Below, one piece after another: positions 8,205 through 16,555 of a DNA stretch of 64,000 bases. The stretch is from Nocardia sp. NBC_01327 (GTDB lineage: Bacteria; Actinomycetota; Actinomycetes; Mycobacteriales; Mycobacteriaceae). The stretch is taken from positions 6,572,001-6,636,000 of the forward strand of contig NZ_CP108383.1 of the NCBI RefSeq assembly GCF_035958815.1, in the 5' to 3' direction. How positions within the stretch are numbered: the stretch's first letter is position 1; each line of letters opens with the position of its first letter. Both the position numbers and the translations under genes were made by a program. The notes under the pieces are model-generated. The model had not been told where the DNA came from, did no database searches, and saw only the letters and a list, made by a program, of their open reading frames with translations.

Positions 8205-9911
8205 TCAGCTCCTCGGTGCGTCGGTGAGTGCTTCGACCTGCGGGGTCCACAGTTCGAATTCCTTGGCCAGATAGCGTTTCCGGGCGGCGGACCGCATGAT
8301 CTTGCCGCTGCTGGTGCGCTGCACCTCGTCCGGCGCGGTCAGCACCACCTCGGCGAGTGCGAGTTCATGTTCCCGCAGTACTGCGGCCTTGATCTCGGCG
8401 GCGAGGTCGGCGGGATCGGCCTCGGCCGTGCGCCGGATCTCCTGGATCACCACCAGCTTTTCGCCTTCCGGGCCGTCGATCGAGAATGCCGCCCCCGCGC
8501 CTGCCCGCAGCGCCGGATGGGCGGACTGCACGGTGTGCTCGATGTCCTGCGGGTAGTAGTTGCGGCCGCGAATGATGACCAGATCCTTGGCTCTGCCGAC
8601 CACGTACAGCTCGCCGTCCAGCAGCAGGCCGAGATCACCTGTGCGCAAGTACTTTCCGCCGGCGCGGAAGGTCAGTTCGGTGGCGGTCTCGTGCTGCCAG
8701 TAGCCCCGCGCGACATGGCCGCCCGCAACCCAGATCTCACCCACCCGATCCGGCGGGCACTGCGCGCCGGACTCGGGGTCGATGATGCGCACGTCCTCGC
8801 CCGGCAGGACGTGTCCCGAGCCGACCAGGGTCTTGGTCCGCGCTCCGGTGGCGGCGACGTACCGGCGCTCGCCCAGCGCCTCGACGTCCACCTCGAGCAG
8901 CCGCCGGCCGCGGCCCGGTGTGCTGCCGCTGACCAGCAGTGTCGCCTCGGCCAACCCGTAGCACGGATACCACGCGCCGGTGCTGAATCCGTGCGGCGCA
9001 AAGGTTTCCTCGAAGCGGCGTAGCGTGTCCGGGCGGATCGGCTCGGCGCCGTTGAACGCGACCTTCCAGCTGCTCAGGTCCAGTTCCGGAACGGGTGCGG
9101 CGGCGGCGCGCCCGACACAGGCCTCGAAGGCGAAGTTGGGGCCGCCGCTGGTGTGCGCGCGATACCGCGAGATGGTGGACAGCCACAGCAGCGGGCGGCG
9201 GATGAAGGTGGCCGGTGACATCACAATGCTGGTGGCGCCGACGTACAGCGGTTGCAGCACATTGCCGATCAGGCCTTGATCGTGGAAGAACGGGGCCCAG
9301 CCGACCACGGTGGAATCGCGATCGTGGCCGAAGCCCTGGCGGATCATCTCCTCATTGGCCATCAGATTCCCGTGGGTGACCATGACGCCCTTGGGTGCTG
9401 CCGTCGACCCCGAGGTGTACTGCAGGAATGCCACGTCGTCGAGGGCGGCGGCGAGGGGTTCGAATCCCGGTGCGGCTGCGGGCATCCCGTCGACCGCGAG
9501 CCAGTGGGTGGCGGCGCACAGCGGCGACAGCGCGGCCCGCAGCGGCGCCAGGAAGAGTTCCAGGCTCAGCACCGCGGTCGGTGCGCAGTCCCGCACGACA
9601 GATCGGGTGGCGTCCTGAATCCGATTGCGGCGCGGCGGATTCAGGGGTACCGCGATGACGCCCGCGTAGAGGCAGCCGAAATAGGCGACGATGAATTCGA
9701 GACACTGCGGAAAGACCAGCAGCGCACGATCGCCCGGTGCGCAGCGTGAGGCGAGCTCCTGCGCCACACCCAGCGCGGCGGCATGCAATTGACCGTACGT
9801 GAGTGCGGCGGTCTCCTCCCCCGCGTCGTCGAGGAAGATGTAGGCCGTGCGGTCCGGCTCGGCGGCGGCGCGCTCACGCAGGATATCGGGAAGCACTGTG
9901 GGCTGCGGCAT
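8205..9911 (-). CDS. fatty acyl-AMP ligase (FAAL-type)
   Basis: A 568-residue member of the ANL adenylating family. The ATP-binding loop reads LQYTSGSTAAPKGVMVTH, the A5-like segment is near WYPCYGLAEATLLVSG, and the hinge/C-terminal region includes RTGDLGLLLDGELYVVGRAKD and NYYPQDIEHTV. The start PPRRNR segment and the region around LVGSGHVLPGEDVRIID are typical of FAALs, which make an acyl-adenylate and pass it to an ACP rather than to CoA. ATG 9911 follows an AAGGA site. With the dedicated ACP upstream this enzyme most likely performs the entry step of the pathway: activation of a free fatty acid and loading on the ACP. Confidence 0.88.
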   Translation of the reverse strand: MPQPTVLPDILRERAAAEPDRTAYIFLDDAGEETAALTYGQLHAAALGVAQELASRCAPGDRALLVFPQCLEFIVAYFGCLYAGVIAVPLNPPRRNRIQDATRSVVRDCAPTAVLSLELFLAPLRAALSPLCAATHWLAVDGMPAAAPGFEPLAAALDDVAFLQYTSGSTAAPKGVMVTHGNLMANEEMIRQGFGHDRDSTVVGWAPFFHDQGLIGNVLQPLYVGATSIVMSPATFIRRPLLWLSTISRYRAHTSGGPNFAFEACVGRAAAAPVPELDLSSWKVAFNGAEPIRPDTLRRFEETFAPHGFSTGAWYPCYGLAEATLLVSGSTPGRGRRLLEVDVEALGERRYVAATGARTKTLVGSGHVLPGEDVRIIDPESGAQCPPDRVGEIWVAGGHVARGYWQHETATELTFRAGGKYLRTGDLGLLLDGELYVVGRAKDLVIIRGRNYYPQDIEHTVQSAHPALRAGAGAAFSIDGPEGEKLVVIQEIRRTAEADPADLAAEIKAAVLREHELALAEVVLTAPDEVQRTSSGKIMRSAARKRYLAKEFELWTPQVEALTDAPRS

Positions 9912-9920
9912 CTCGGGTCC

Positions 9921-10661
9921 TTACTGCACGGCCTCGGCCATGCGCGCCGCGATGGCGGCGCGATGCCGGTGATGGAAGAGGTGGTCGCCCGGGAATTCGT
10001 ACAGCGCGAACGGGCCGTCGGTGAGCTGCTGCCACGCGACGGCCTCGGTGCTGTCGAGCATCGGGTCCTCGGTGCCGTGGAAGACGGTGATCGGGCAGGT
10101 CAGCCGCGGCTGCGCGTGATGGGTGTACTCCTCGGACAGTTCGAGATCGGCCCTGGTGAGCGGTAGGGCATAGCGCAGGAACGCCGAGCTGCGACCGGCC
10201 TCGCCCCATGCGTTCATATCGGCGAGGGCGGCGGCGAACTCCGCCTCCGGCAGAGCGTGGATCGGCGGACGGGTGGCGCGCAATTGCGGTGCGCGGCGGC
10301 CGGAGACGAACAGATGCACCACCGGTGTTCCGGCGGCGGCCAGCGCGCGGGCCAGTTCGTAGGCGACCAGCGCGCCCATGCTGTGGCCGTACACCGCCAG
10401 TGGCTCCCGCTCGAAAACCGTGAGCTGGGACAGTAATCCGGCAACGGCCTCGGGCACGCGGCGCAGGGCCGGTTCTCGGGCCGCGTCCTCCCGGCCGGGC
10501 AATTGCACCCGGATCGGCGAGATCTCCGCCGGGAACAACTCCAGCCATCGATTGAACGAGGAGGCTCCCGCACCGGCGTGCGGCAGGCAGATCAGGCGCA
10601 CGGCCGCGGTATCGGCGGTGTAGCGCAGCCAGTTCCGGGTGCCCGGCTCGACGCGGGTCAT
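9921..10661 (-). CDS. type II thioesterase
   Basis: A 246-residue alpha/beta hydrolase of the type II (external) thioesterase family found with PKS and NRPS systems. Visible motifs are LPHAGAGASSFNRW, the nucleophile elbow GHSMGA, the acid in HGTEDPM and the catalytic His in FPGDHLFHH. Its ATG overlaps the TGA of the upstream P450 gene by 4 nt (tcat at 10658-10661), so translation is coupled. Type II enzymes usually edit stalled acyl groups on carrier proteins, but here, with only a stand-alone ACP and no megasynthase, it could be the off-loading enzyme. Confidence 0.88.
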   Translation of the reverse strand: MTRVEPGTRNWLRYTADTAAVRLICLPHAGAGASSFNRWLELFPAEISPIRVQLPGREDAAREPALRRVPEAVAGLLSQLTVFEREPLAVYGHSMGALVAYELARALAAAGTPVVHLFVSGRRAPQLRATRPPIHALPEAEFAAALADMNAWGEAGRSSAFLRYALPLTRADLELSEEYTHHAQPRLTCPITVFHGTEDPMLDSTEAVAWQQLTDGPFALYEFPGDHLFHHRHRAAIAARMAEAVQ

Positions 10662-11902
10662 ACCGCACTCCGGATCGCCACGGGCAGGTTCCGCAAGCCC
10701 CGGACGATGAAACTGTGTTCCTGCCAGTCGAATTCCTCGGCGAGCGGTGCGAATTCGACCGCGCCCAGGTGCGCGAACGCGACCTCGGCCACCAGTTCGG
10801 CCAGTTGCCCGCCGAGGCAGCCGTGCATTCCGTGCCCGAAGGCGAGGTGGCCGGACGCATCGCGGGTGAGGTCGAATTCGTCCGGGCGCTCGAAGATTTC
10901 GGGATCGCGATTGGCCGCGCCCAGGCACACCAGCACCTGGTCGCCGGTGCGGATGATCCCGTCGCCGATCTCGACATCCCGGGTCGCCAGACGCTTGGTC
11001 AGCTGCAGCGGGCTGTCGTATCGGAGCGCCTCCACCACAACGGATTTCACTACCTCCGGCGTACTCCGAAGCATCGCCGCCTGTTCCGGATGCCGCAGCA
11101 GCGCCAGGGCGCCATTGCCGATCAGGGATTTTGTGGTCTCATTGCCCGCCACAAAACACATGAGGCAGACGAAAACCAGTTCTTCGTCGCTCAATACATC
11201 GCCGCCGGTGGTACGCGCGGCGAGCAATCGGCTGATCAGATCCGTGCCCGGCTGTCGGCGGCGCTGCACCAGCACCTCGTCCAGCGCGGCCGCGAACTCC
11301 TCGACCACCTCGCGCACCCGCGCGAAATCGGCGGCCTTCATCAATCCCGGTTCCAGCAGGAATCGAATGTCGTGCGTCCACGACCCTACGTGCGCACGCA
11401 GGTCCTCCGGCAGTGCCATCCATTCGCACAGCACCGAAATGGGCAGCGGTGCAGCGAAATCGGCAATCACATCCATGCCGCCGGCGGCCCGGGCGGAGGT
11501 CATCAGCCGGGCCGCGATATCGGTCGCCACCGGTCGCAGCTCGGCCACCGCCGCTGCCGTGAACACCCGGTTCACCAGCCCGCGCAGCCGCGCGTGATCC
11601 GGATTGTCGGTGAATACCAGCGACTTCCGGCCCAGCCGCTCGATGCGGTCCACCTCGCCCTGTCCGAGCCGTTCGGCCTGCGTGCTGACCAGCTGCGGGA
11701 TCAGCCCGGCGCTGAAGGAGCGGTCGAGCAGCACGGTCTTCACATCGGCATGCCGGGTCAGCACCCACATGCCGAGGGTCTTGTGCACCGGCTTGTGCGC
11801 GCGCAGCTCCCGGTACATCGGGTAGGGGTCACGCCGGAATTCGGCGCTGAACGGGTTGAACCGGACGCGCGGGCGGGCCGGATCGGAGGCCGCCACCGTC
11901 AT
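10658..11902 (-). CDS. cytochrome P450 (fatty-acid operon, first P450)
   Basis: A 414-residue soluble P450. The I-helix motif is AGNETT, the K-helix ExxR is in VEALRYDSP and the heme loop is FGHGMHGCLGG with the axial Cys near residue 361. The ATG at 11902 shares 4 nt with the stop of the methyltransferase gene; a longer frame into that gene is not needed. It is clearly different in sequence from the other P450 in the operon, so the two probably oxidise different positions or act in succession. No ferredoxin gene is nearby. Acyl-ACP is a likely substrate by context only. Confidence 0.9.
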   Translation of the reverse strand: MTVAASDPARPRVRFNPFSAEFRRDPYPMYRELRAHKPVHKTLGMWVLTRHADVKTVLLDRSFSAGLIPQLVSTQAERLGQGEVDRIERLGRKSLVFTDNPDHARLRGLVNRVFTAAAVAELRPVATDIAARLMTSARAAGGMDVIADFAAPLPISVLCEWMALPEDLRAHVGSWTHDIRFLLEPGLMKAADFARVREVVEEFAAALDEVLVQRRRQPGTDLISRLLAARTTGGDVLSDEELVFVCLMCFVAGNETTKSLIGNGALALLRHPEQAAMLRSTPEVVKSVVVEALRYDSPLQLTKRLATRDVEIGDGIIRTGDQVLVCLGAANRDPEIFERPDEFDLTRDASGHLAFGHGMHGCLGGQLAELVAEVAFAHLGAVEFAPLAEEFDWQEHSFIVRGLRNLPVAIRSAV

Positions 11903-12798
11903 GCGACCCGATCTCCCCGGGCGGCGAAGTATTCGCTCCGATACGGCCGCAGCACCAGCCGGTACAGCGTGATCTTGCCCATCCGAAAACCCATGGCGGA
12001 CAGCTTGAGATAGCGCTCGTAGCGGGCTACCGCCTCGGGGCCGACGAGTGCGGTGGCCGCCGGTCGCTCGGCCTTCAGCCGCCGGGCCCATTCCGCACAG
12101 GTCCAGGCATAGTCCAGACGGCCGTTGCTGATCGCGCAGACTTCGAACAGGCCGTCCGCCGCGGCGGTGATCTCACCCAGCGTCGGCAGTTCGGCGTCGG
12201 GGAAGATCTCCTGCTTCATGAAGGTATTCGCCTGTGCGGCATTCATATTCGCGTAAGCGATGGTCTGCAGCGACAGCGTGCCGTCGGGGGTGAGCCACTC
12301 CCGGCAGCGCGTGAAGAATTCCCGGTAGACGCGGATCTTCTCCTCGGCGGAATCGTCGGGCCGGGCGAAGTGCTCGAAGGCGCCGATGGAGATAATTCCG
12401 TCGAATTTGTCCTCGGGCCGATAGTGCAGCCAGTCCTCGACCCGCACTTCGACGCCGGAATACTGCTGCGCCCGAACGTATTCCGCCTGTTCCGCACTGA
12501 GGGTGAGGCCGACCGATCTTTCCACGCCGTGCCGCCCGGACAGCCGCTCCAGCACCGCACCCCAGCCGCAGCCGATATCGAGCACCGAGCGAGCATGATC
12601 GGCGTCGATGGCGTTCAGGTGATGGCGCAGTTTGTTCTCCTGCGCGAGTTCCAGTGTGTCTTCGGCTGTTTCGCGCAGTGCGCACGAGTAGCTCAGCGAC
12701 CGATCCAGCCAGAGCCGATAGAATTCGTTGCCGATATCGTAGTGGTGGCGGATCGCGGCGGCCGCGGCATCGGTTCGCCCGGCATCGATCGTGACCAT
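11899..12798 (-). CDS. cyclopropane-fatty-acid-synthase-type methyltransferase
   Basis: The 299-residue product has the SAM-binding motif VLDIGCGWG, the preceding HHYDIGNEFY and YSCALRETAEDTLELAQ segments, and the EHFARPD region typical of cyclopropane fatty acid synthases and mycolic acid methyltransferases. These enzymes add a methyl, methoxy or cyclopropane group across a cis double bond of a lipid acyl chain. The frame starts at ATG 12798, 2 bp behind the ACP stop. A desaturase and an ACP are directly upstream, so the likely order is desaturation of an ACP-bound chain followed by methyl transfer to the double bond. Whether it gives a cyclopropane or a branched chain cannot be read. Confidence 0.88.
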   Translation of the reverse strand: MVTIDAGRTDAAAAAIRHHYDIGNEFYRLWLDRSLSYSCALRETAEDTLELAQENKLRHHLNAIDADHARSVLDIGCGWGAVLERLSGRHGVERSVGLTLSAEQAEYVRAQQYSGVEVRVEDWLHYRPEDKFDGIISIGAFEHFARPDDSAEEKIRVYREFFTRCREWLTPDGTLSLQTIAYANMNAAQANTFMKQEIFPDAELPTLGEITAAADGLFEVCAISNGRLDYAWTCAEWARRLKAERPAATALVGPEAVARYERYLKLSAMGFRMGKITLYRLVLRPYRSEYFAARGDRVA

Positions 12799-12800
12799 GC

Positions 12801-13058
12801 TCAGGCCACGTTTCTCGAGGTCTGCTCGTGCAGGTAGTTCGCCACCGCGTCCAGCGTCGGGTTCTCGTACAGGTCCTCCGGCGACAGGTCCACGCCGTAG
12901 CGCTCCTCGACCTCGATCAGCAGCGCCACGGCCAGCGCCGAATCGATGCCGAGACGGTCGAAGTCGGTGGCCGGGTCGATCGAGGCGGCCGGTACCTCCA
13001 GCAGGTTCGCCAGGTACTCCTGGCACCAGCCGACGATCGCTTCTTTACTCGTATCCAC
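12801..13058 (-). CDS. acyl carrier protein
   Basis: An 85-residue stand-alone carrier protein. The phosphopantetheine attachment site is Ser40 in the motif GIDSALAV, preceded by the acidic DFDRLGIDS segment and followed by the helix VEERYGVDLSPEDLYENPTL. Length and sequence fit discrete ACPs of secondary metabolism. It starts with GTG at 13058 behind a GAGAGG site, 60 bp after the desaturase gene. It is probably the carrier on which the acyl chain is held while the desaturase, methyltransferase and P450s act. No phosphopantetheinyl transferase is encoded in the window, so a general one must serve it. Confidence 0.92.
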   Translation of the reverse strand: MDTSKEAIVGWCQEYLANLLEVPAASIDPATDFDRLGIDSALAVALLIEVEERYGVDLSPEDLYENPTLDAVANYLHEQTSRNVA

Positions 13059-13118
13059 TGTGCGCCTCTCTCGGGCAATGCTTTTCAGAGCTTCAGGGCT
13101 CTTCAGGACAAGGTGTTC

Positions 13119-14054
13119 TCAGGCAACACGTTTGGCGGCCATGCGCGCCGAGGTCGGCACCTTCAGATCCCAGGCGAGACCGGTCGCGGCCAGCGTTCTG
13201 ATGAGCCAGTAGCCCGGGTCGAGCCGATACCAGTCCAGCCCGAACGAGGGCGAATCCGGGAAGGCGTGGTGATTGTTGTGCCACGACTCCCCCAGCGTCA
13301 CGAGGGCGAACACGCCGCCGTTGTGGCTGTTCTCCCGGGATTCGTACGGCCGGGTGCCGAACATGTGCAGGAATGAATTGATCGCCCACACAATGTGTTC
13401 CAGCAGGAATATACGGACGAAGCCGCCCCAGAGCAGGCCGCTCACGGCGCCGGTCCAGCTCATGGTGACCAGCCCGCCGATGACCGTCGGAATCAGCAGC
13501 CCGAGCGCCACCCAGTAGTAGTACAGCCGGGCCACCCGCACCAGCTTGCGATCTTTGATCAGATCCGGTGCGTAGTGCACGATATTCGGGTATTCGTGGC
13601 GGCGCATCCACAGGAAATGCGAATGTGCCAGCCCGCGTACCGCACCGGTGAATCCGCCGCCGGAAAGATTGGGCGAGTGCGGATCTCCCTCGCGGTCACT
13701 GAATTCGTGATGCCGCCGGTGCAGCGCGACCCATGACACCACACCGCCCTGTCCGGCCATCGATCCCAGGATGGCCAGCAGCGCGGCGACCCACGGCGCG
13801 GCCTTGAAGGTGCGGTGGGTGAAGAGCCGGTGATACCCGACCGTCACGCCCAGGCCCGTGACCAGCCACATGCCGAACAACAGCGCGAATTCGACGACAC
13901 CGAACGGGCGAACCGCCAGGAAGGCGAAGGCCGCCACGGTGCCGATGATAGGAAGCACATCGAACAGGAGAAAATGCCGACGCTGCAATCGGTGGATATA
14001 CGGATTGCTGATCGTCTTCCTGCGCGGTGTGGGATTCTCGTCAAGCTCAGTCAT
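13119..14054 (-). CDS. membrane fatty-acid desaturase, first gene of the operon
   Basis: A 311-residue integral membrane di-iron desaturase of the stearoyl-CoA (delta-9) type. All three histidine boxes are intact: HRLFTH (75-80), HRRHH (112-116) and HNNHH (about 260-264), separated by two pairs of hydrophobic membrane segments. The family puts a cis double bond into acyl-CoA or acyl-ACP; related enzymes act as terminal desaturases or acetylenases. It leads the operon, and the ACP gene follows after 60 bp. Electrons would come from a ferredoxin or rubredoxin encoded elsewhere. The ATG at 14054 is preceded by a GGACGG sequence. In the neighbourhood of a fatty acyl-AMP ligase and ACP it recalls the jamABC arrangement. 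Confidence 0.9.
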   Translation of the reverse strand: MTELDENPTPRRKTISNPYIHRLQRRHFLLFDVLPIIGTVAAFAFLAVRPFGVVEFALLFGMWLVTGLGVTVGYHRLFTHRTFKAAPWVAALLAILGSMAGQGGVVSWVALHRRHHEFSDREGDPHSPNLSGGGFTGAVRGLAHSHFLWMRRHEYPNIVHYAPDLIKDRKLVRVARLYYYWVALGLLIPTVIGGLVTMSWTGAVSGLLWGGFVRIFLLEHIVWAINSFLHMFGTRPYESRENSHNGGVFALVTLGESWHNNHHAFPDSPSFGLDWYRLDPGYWLIRTLAATGLAWDLKVPTSARMAAKRVA

Positions 14055-14291
14055 CGCACCCGTCCAAACCCTGATGAGTACCGGCTACCAGCCGACGAAC
14101 CGAACGTAACAGCGGCCCGGCTCGCGCCACCCGGTCGCGCAATCCTGTCGATCGCAGCATCGGAATCGTTGATCGACGGGCCGGATGTAATACGCCCGGG
14201 CCGATTTTCGGCGCACTGTCGTATTCGCGGCGGCCCGTTCGTGTAGAGGGTGCAGCCCGGTGGTGTGCCGGGCACTTCCGAAGGAGCGAAC

Positions 14292-14891
14292 ATGGGCAAG
14301 GTCGTCGCGGTTGTCAGTGTCACCCTGGACGGCGTCATGCAGTCGCCGGGGCGGGCGGACGAGGACACGCGGAACGGATTCACGCACGGTGGGTGGGCAC
14401 TACCGTATGCCGATGCGGAGCAGGGGCGGGCCGTCGCCGCGCACTGGGCCACGCACAGCGGGGCGCTGCTGTTCGGCCGGCGCACCTATCAGGACTTCTA
14501 CGGGGTGTGGCCGGGGCGGACCGATAATCCGTTCAGTCAGATCCTCGACAAGACCGAGAAGTTCGTGGCGTCCCGCACGCTCACCGAACCGCTGCCGTGG
14601 CAGAACTCGACGCTGCTGGCCGGTGACGCGGTAGATGCGGTGCGGCAGCTGCGGGCCGAGCAGCCGGAGCTGGATCTGGTCATGCTCGGCAGCGGTGATC
14701 TGCTGCGTTCGCTCATGCGGGCGGGCATGATCGACGAGTACCTGCTGCAGATCCATCCGCTGGTGCTCGGGACCGGCCAGCGGCTGTTCGACGGTGTGGA
14801 GCTCGGGCAATTGCGGGTGTCCGACAGTGTCACCACCACAACCGGCGTCACCATCGCGACCTATCGGCCCACCGGAGAGGAGCAGCGTTGA
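14292..14891 (+). CDS. RibD/DHFR-like reductase family protein
   Basis: A 199-residue protein of the dihydrofolate-reductase-like RibD C-terminal family (VSVTLDGVMQSPGR near the start, then LLFGRRTYQDF and ADNPFS-type segments, and VMLGSGDLLRSL). Such proteins bind NADPH; most are uncharacterised and are often paired with ECF sigma factors. ATG 14292 has a perfect AAGGAG site. It is followed at once by the YCII gene and the ECF42-type sigma gene, which suggests one transcription unit. A similar protein is encoded at 52760-53359. Physiological substrate unknown. Confidence 0.8.
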   Translation: MGKVVAVVSVTLDGVMQSPGRADEDTRNGFTHGGWALPYADAEQGRAVAAHWATHSGALLFGRRTYQDFYGVWPGRTDNPFSQILDKTEKFVASRTLTEPLPWQNSTLLAGDAVDAVRQLRAEQPELDLVMLGSGDLLRSLMRAGMIDEYLLQIHPLVLGTGQRLFDGVELGQLRVSDSVTTTTGVTIATYRPTGEEQR

Positions 14892-14930
14892 AGGGGAAGC
14901 AGTGTTGAAGGGGAAGCAGCGTTGAAGCAG
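14887..14930 (+). repeat. 17-bp tandem duplication at a TTG start
   Basis: GTTGAAGGGGAAGCAGT (14887-14903) is repeated as GTTGAAGGGGAAGCAGC (14904-14920) and a third partial copy GTTGAAGCAG (14921-14930). The stop codon of the RibD-like gene lies in copy 1 and the TTG start of the YCII gene lies in the last copy. Removing the two extra units would restore an overlapping TTGA stop/start junction. Confidence 0.85.
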
Positions 14931-15263
14931 TATCTGCTCAGCATCTATCAGCCCGCCGAGACCGATCCGCCGGACAATCTGGACGAGATCATGCGCGATC
15001 TCGCGGTACTCAATGACGAGATGCGCGCGGCCGGGGCGTGGGTATTCACGGCCGGACTGCATCCGCCGAGCACCGCCACCGTGCTGCAGGCCAGCGGGTC
15101 GGAGGTCCTCATCACCGACGGACCCTATGCGGAGGGCAAGGAGCAGATCGGCGGGTTCACCGTGATCCAGGCGGGCGATCTCGATGAGGCGCTGGAGTGG
15201 GGACGGCGACTGGCCCGCGTGGTCACGCTGCCGATCGAGGTGCGGCCGATGCAGGATCGCTGA
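14922..15263 (+). CDS. YCII-related (DGPF) protein
   Basis: A 113-residue protein of the YCII/DGPF family: it contains LITDGPYAEGKEQIGGF, the family signature, and a ferredoxin-like fold is expected. Starts at TTG 14922, with the purine-rich GGGGAAG of the duplicated repeat acting as ribosome site. Family members are encoded beside ECF42 sigma factors throughout actinobacteria, and ECF42 targets commonly include DGPF genes. Here the sigma gene follows after 18 bp. The biochemical function of the family is not established; a link to the sigma factor's own regulation is plausible. Confidence 0.88.
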   Translation: MKQYLLSIYQPAETDPPDNLDEIMRDLAVLNDEMRAAGAWVFTAGLHPPSTATVLQASGSEVLITDGPYAEGKEQIGGFTVIQAGDLDEALEWGRRLARVVTLPIEVRPMQDR

Positions 15264-15281
15264 TATGCCGGACCGGCTGAA

Positions 15282-16505
15282 ATGAGCTCCGGCACAAACG
15301 ATGCCGAGGCGATCTCGGAGGTCTTCGCCGAGCACTACGGTCGTGCCGTCGCCACCCTGATCCGTGTCTTCGGCGATGTCGGCATGGCCGAAGACGCGGT
15401 ACAGGATGCCTTCGCCGCCGCCCTGCAGCGCTGGCCCGAGGACGGGCTGCCGCCGAGTCCGCCCGGCTGGATCATCACCACGGCCCGCCATCGGGCGGTG
15501 GATCGCCTGCGCCGCGAGGCGGCCCGGCAGGACAAGTACGCCCAGGCCGCGCTGCTGCACGCCCGCGACGAGCCGGTGGAGGAGGACGCCATGCGCGATG
15601 ATCGGCTGCGCCTGATATTCACCTGCTGCCACCCCGCGCTCGCACGCAATGCGCAGGTGGCGCTGACCCTCCGGCTACTGGGCGGGCTGTCCACCGAGGA
15701 GATCGCGCGCGCCTTCCTGGTACCGGAAACGACTCTGGCGCAGCGGATTACGCGGGCCAAAGGCAAGATTCGCGATGCTCGGATCCCGTATCGGGTGCCG
15801 TCGCAGGCCGAACTGCCGGCGCGGTTGGATGCCGCGCTGGCGGTGGTCTACCTCATCTTCACCGAGGGGTATACGGCCACGGCAGGCGATCAACTGGTCC
15901 GTGCGGACCTGTGCGCCGAAGGCATTCGTCTCGGCCGCGCACTGACGGAGCTGATGCCCGACGAGCCCGAAGTGTGGGGTCTGCTGGCCCTCATGCTGCT
16001 CACCGAATCCCGTCGCGCCGCGCGCACCACGCCGGACGGGCAACTCGTCCCGCTGCCTGAGCAGGATCGCGGCCGATGGAATCGCACGCTGATCGACGAG
16101 GGCCAGTCCCTGGTGCGAAAGTGCCTGCGCCACAACCGACCCGGCCCGTATCAGATCCAGGCCGCGATCAATGCGGTGCACGCCGATGCCCTGGCCGCCG
16201 CCGATACCGACTGGCAGCAGATCCTCGATCTGTACGACCACCTGATGACCATCGCGCCCAGCCCGATCGTGGCACTCAATCGCGCGGTGGCGCTGGCCGA
16301 GGTGTCCGGCCCGGAGTCGGCACTGGCCGAACTGGACACCCTCGACCTCCGAAATCACCACCTACTGCACGCAATCCGAGCCGATCTCCTGCGCAGACTC
16401 GGGCGAACCAGCGAGGCCACCGCCGCCTACGATCGCGCCGCGACTCTCACCCGCAACCGCGCCGAGCGCGACTTCCTCATCGATCGGCGCAGCGCCCTGA
16501 ACTGA
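15282..16505 (+). CDS. ECF42-type RNA polymerase sigma factor
   Basis: A 407-residue ECF sigma factor. Region 2 includes YGRAVATLIRVFGDVGMAEDAVQDAFAAAL-type sequence, region 4 includes LTLRLLGGLSTEEIARAFLV. A long C-terminal extension of about 220 residues follows, with repeat-like helical segments (LYDHLMTIAPSPIVALNRAVAL) and the terminal ERDFLIDRR motif. This extension with TPR-like helices and the adjacent YCII gene define the ECF42 group, which lacks a classical anti-sigma factor; the extension controls activity instead. ATG 15282 starts 18 bp behind the YCII gene. It probably autoregulates this three-gene unit. Confidence 0.9.
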   Translation: MSSGTNDAEAISEVFAEHYGRAVATLIRVFGDVGMAEDAVQDAFAAALQRWPEDGLPPSPPGWIITTARHRAVDRLRREAARQDKYAQAALLHARDEPVEEDAMRDDRLRLIFTCCHPALARNAQVALTLRLLGGLSTEEIARAFLVPETTLAQRITRAKGKIRDARIPYRVPSQAELPARLDAALAVVYLIFTEGYTATAGDQLVRADLCAEGIRLGRALTELMPDEPEVWGLLALMLLTESRRAARTTPDGQLVPLPEQDRGRWNRTLIDEGQSLVRKCLRHNRPGPYQIQAAINAVHADALAAADTDWQQILDLYDHLMTIAPSPIVALNRAVALAEVSGPESALAELDTLDLRNHHLLHAIRADLLRRLGRTSEATAAYDRAATLTRNRAERDFLIDRRSALN

Positions 16506-16520
16506 GTGGGCGGCGTTATA

Positions 16521-16549
16521 GGTCTGTGGTGGGTTCGGCTCCACAGACC
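16521..16549. terminator. bidirectional hairpin terminator
   Basis: GGTCTGTGG and CCACAGACC form a perfect 9-bp stem with an 11-nt loop between two convergent genes that end at 16505 and 16556. There is no clear T-tract, as is usual in high-GC actinobacteria. Confidence 0.7.
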
Positions 16550-16555
16550 GCGGGG

